A DNA stretch of 21,816 nt, from the IMG/VR virus record IMGVR_UViG_3300032284_000210, positions 1 through 21,816 of that record; one strand, given 5' to 3'. The notes below the pieces were generated by a model, which saw only the letters and a list, made by a program, of their open reading frames with translations, had not been told where the DNA came from and did not search any database. Every line of letters starts with the position of its first letter. Positions within the stretch are counted from its first letter, which is position 1. Position numbers and translations under genes: made by a program. Origin of the DNA: a virus. Below, piece by piece: positions 20,702-21,816 of the stretch.

Positions 20702-20898
20702 GTAAAGGTAATTCACCTGCATTCCCAAGTAAAGATGCTAAAGGTCAAATATGGACTGGCTTAAACTTACGAGACTATATAGCCTTAGAAGCTATGCATG
20801 GTCTCTTAGAAGCCGATCATGTTAAGCGTGATGATATACCAGCAGAGGCTTATAGATTGGCTGATATGATGCTTGATGAAAGGACTAAATACCTATGA
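20698..20898 (+). CDS. Small conserved phage-type protein, TTG start, 66 aa
   Basis: The best start is TTG at 20698, because GGAGGG lies at 20684-20689 with good spacing and no nearer ATG exists. The 66-aa product has SPAFPSKDAKGQIW, then GLNLRDYIALEAMHGLLEAD and AEAYRLADMMLDER. I recognise this layout (PAFP, G-L-x-x-R-x-Y, A-x-x-A-M-x-G-L-L, A-Y-x-x-A-D) from a common small phage protein of unknown role. It overlaps the previous stop by 4 bp and the next micro-frame by ATGA. Confidence 0.65.
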   Translation: MSKGNSPAFPSKDAKGQIWTGLNLRDYIALEAMHGLLEADHVKRDDIPAEAYRLADMMLDERTKYL

Positions 20899-20954
20899 TC
20901 GAATTACTATTAATGGTCTTATTACTAATTAGAATAGTGGACAAATCACGATGA
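20895..20954 (+). CDS. Candidate hydrophobic micro-frame, 19 aa
   Basis: This 19-codon frame begins ATGA at 20895, overlapping the previous stop, and ends TGA 20952-20954, overlapping the next start ATGA at 20951. The peptide (MIELLLMVLLLIRIV then DKSR) is almost wholly hydrophobic and could form one membrane helix. No independent ribosome site is visible, so it would be made by coupling. Symmetrical ATGA joints at both ends favour a real coding frame, but it could simply be a short spacer that keeps ribosomes moving. Confidence 0.4.
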   Translation: MIELLLMVLLLIRIVDKSR

Positions 20955-21136
20955 GCAAACTACTATCATCATTTTACTGGGTCAAGATTCGATACGAGAA
21001 AGAAATTCGTGTCAAATGCCCTAATGAAAACGTAGCACGTGATCACGCTATGGAGTTATTTATTAATGGTTTGCCTGGTATTAGTGCTGATGATCTTAGG
21101 GTTATTCATGTTGAACAAAGTGAGGATAGAAAATGA
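20951..21136 (+). CDS. Hypothetical protein, 61 aa
   Basis: The 61-aa product (MSKLLSSFYWVKIRYEKEIRV, then NENVARDHAMELFINGLPG and VIHVEQSEDRK) looks like a small alpha/beta domain with beta-alpha-beta order and no membrane segment. The ATG overlaps the stop of the preceding 19-codon frame. Its end overlaps the start of the oxygenase gene as ATGA. No ribosome site is obvious, so coupling is likely. Family unknown. Confidence 0.55.
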   Translation: MSKLLSSFYWVKIRYEKEIRVKCPNENVARDHAMELFINGLPGISADDLRVIHVEQSEDRK

Positions 21137-21816
21137 CAGATAGTGTACAATTGTTTAAAGATAATGGTTATGTCCATTTAAAAGACTTTCTACCTAAACA
21201 TACCTGTGAAGAACTTACTACAGAACTTAAACGTTTAGTAGCAGAAAATAAAACAGTTAATGATCCACAATGTCCTTTGTCAGAAGCAGTGCATGGCGCT
21301 GAAGCCTTTGATAGACTACTTGAATACTTAACACCTTACTTTGAAAAAGCTAGTGGTCTACGTCTATTTCCTACTTATTCATATGCTAGGTTATATGACA
21401 CTCAAGGTGAAGAATTAAAAGTACATCGTGATCGTCCTGCCTGTGAAATAAGTGCTACCTTAACCTTAGGTTTTGAAGGTGATGTATGGCCTATTTATAT
21501 GGGTGATCATGAAGATAAATCTCTTAATGTAGGTAGAATTGATATGGCAGTTGGTGATGCTGTGATGTATCGTGGTATGGATAAGTATCACTGGAGAGAA
21601 CCATACACAGAAGGTAAATGGCAAGCACAAGTATTCTTACATTATGTAGACCAAGATGGTCCTCATGCTGAATGGAAGTATGACAAGAGGGAATCACTAG
21701 GTTTAAGTAAAACAATTCAACAGCCTAATCCTCAATTAGATGTAGCCTATGTTATGCAAAAGGCTGTATCAGAAGCTTTCTGTGATAAGCTTATTGAAGA
21801 ATATTCTAAACCTGAA
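21133..21816 (+). CDS. Fe(II)/2-oxoglutarate oxygenase (runs off the window)
   Basis: A frame from ATG 21133 stays open to the end, giving 228 residues without a stop. The double-stranded beta-helix core shows VHRDRPACEISATLTLGF (H98 and D100, the iron HxD pair), WPIYMG, and GDAVMYRGMDKYHWREPYTEGKWQAQVFLHY (H153 as third ligand; R155 or K163 as candidate 2-oxoglutarate anchor). The N-terminus (NGYVHLKDFLPKHTCEEL) is typical of phage and prolyl-hydroxylase-like members. Such enzymes are widespread in marine phages, with substrates usually unknown. The last residues (VMQKAVSEAFCDKLIEEYSK) look like the start of a second similar domain. Confidence 0.82.
   Translation, partial: MTDSVQLFKDNGYVHLKDFLPKHTCEELTTELKRLVAENKTVNDPQCPLSEAVHGAEAFDRLLEYLTPYFEKASGLRLFPTYSYARLYDTQGEELKVHRDRPACEISATLTLGFEGDVWPIYMGDHEDKSLNVGRIDMAVGDAVMYRGMDKYHWREPYTEGKWQAQVFLHYVDQDGPHAEWKYDKRESLGLSKTIQQPNPQLDVAYVMQKAVSEAFCDKLIEEYSKPE

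Overview
The window is part of an AT-rich, tailed double-stranded DNA phage genome (T7/podovirus-like core enzymes), about two-thirds A+T by eye. Nearly all of it is tightly packed short genes with good Shine-Dalgarno sequences, many joined by ATGA or TAATG overlaps. No integrase, repressor, phage RNA polymerase or tRNA gene was seen, which suits a virulent phage that uses host sigma-70 promoters. The host is probably a PQQ-making proteobacterium, because the phage carries a PqqA-like peptide. A methylotroph of the Methylophilaceae type is an attractive guess but only an inference.

Left arm (1-7761, minus strand, read right to left): packaging and head genes. In order of transcription these are a small-terminase-like HTH protein, two small basic proteins, an HNH-type protein, large terminase, portal, a 78-aa protein, a GroES-like co-chaperonin, a scaffold-like protein, two head-associated proteins of unknown role, and the N-terminal part of the major capsid protein, cut by the window edge.

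Centre (7762-8909): a divergent control region. Leftward it holds a consensus promoter that would start the small-terminase mRNA on or next to its ATG. Upstream of that is a 23-codon gene encoding an almost textbook PqqA, the precursor peptide of the redox cofactor pyrroloquinoline quinone. Rightward there is a strong promoter, a block of about 95 bp that is almost purely A/T, and about 750 bp without a convincing gene but densely packed with hairpins, which looks like a large structured RNA.

Right arm (8910-21816, plus strand): first small genes separated by strong terminators, including a SleB-type cell-wall hydrolase and a microprotein with a perfect EF-hand loop. Next comes an amidoligase / class II glutamine amidotransferase / ATP-grasp ligase cassette with accessory small proteins, which looks like a self-contained peptide- or cell-surface-modifying pathway. 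A T7-like replication block follows: primase, DnaB-like helicase, a family A DNA polymerase split into two reading frames just before motif A, an SSB-like protein, 5'-3' exonuclease and endonuclease I. The window ends with small unknown genes and an Fe(II)/2-oxoglutarate oxygenase running off the edge.

Most worth following up are the phage PqqA, the amidoligase cassette, the large structured non-coding region and the split polymerase.
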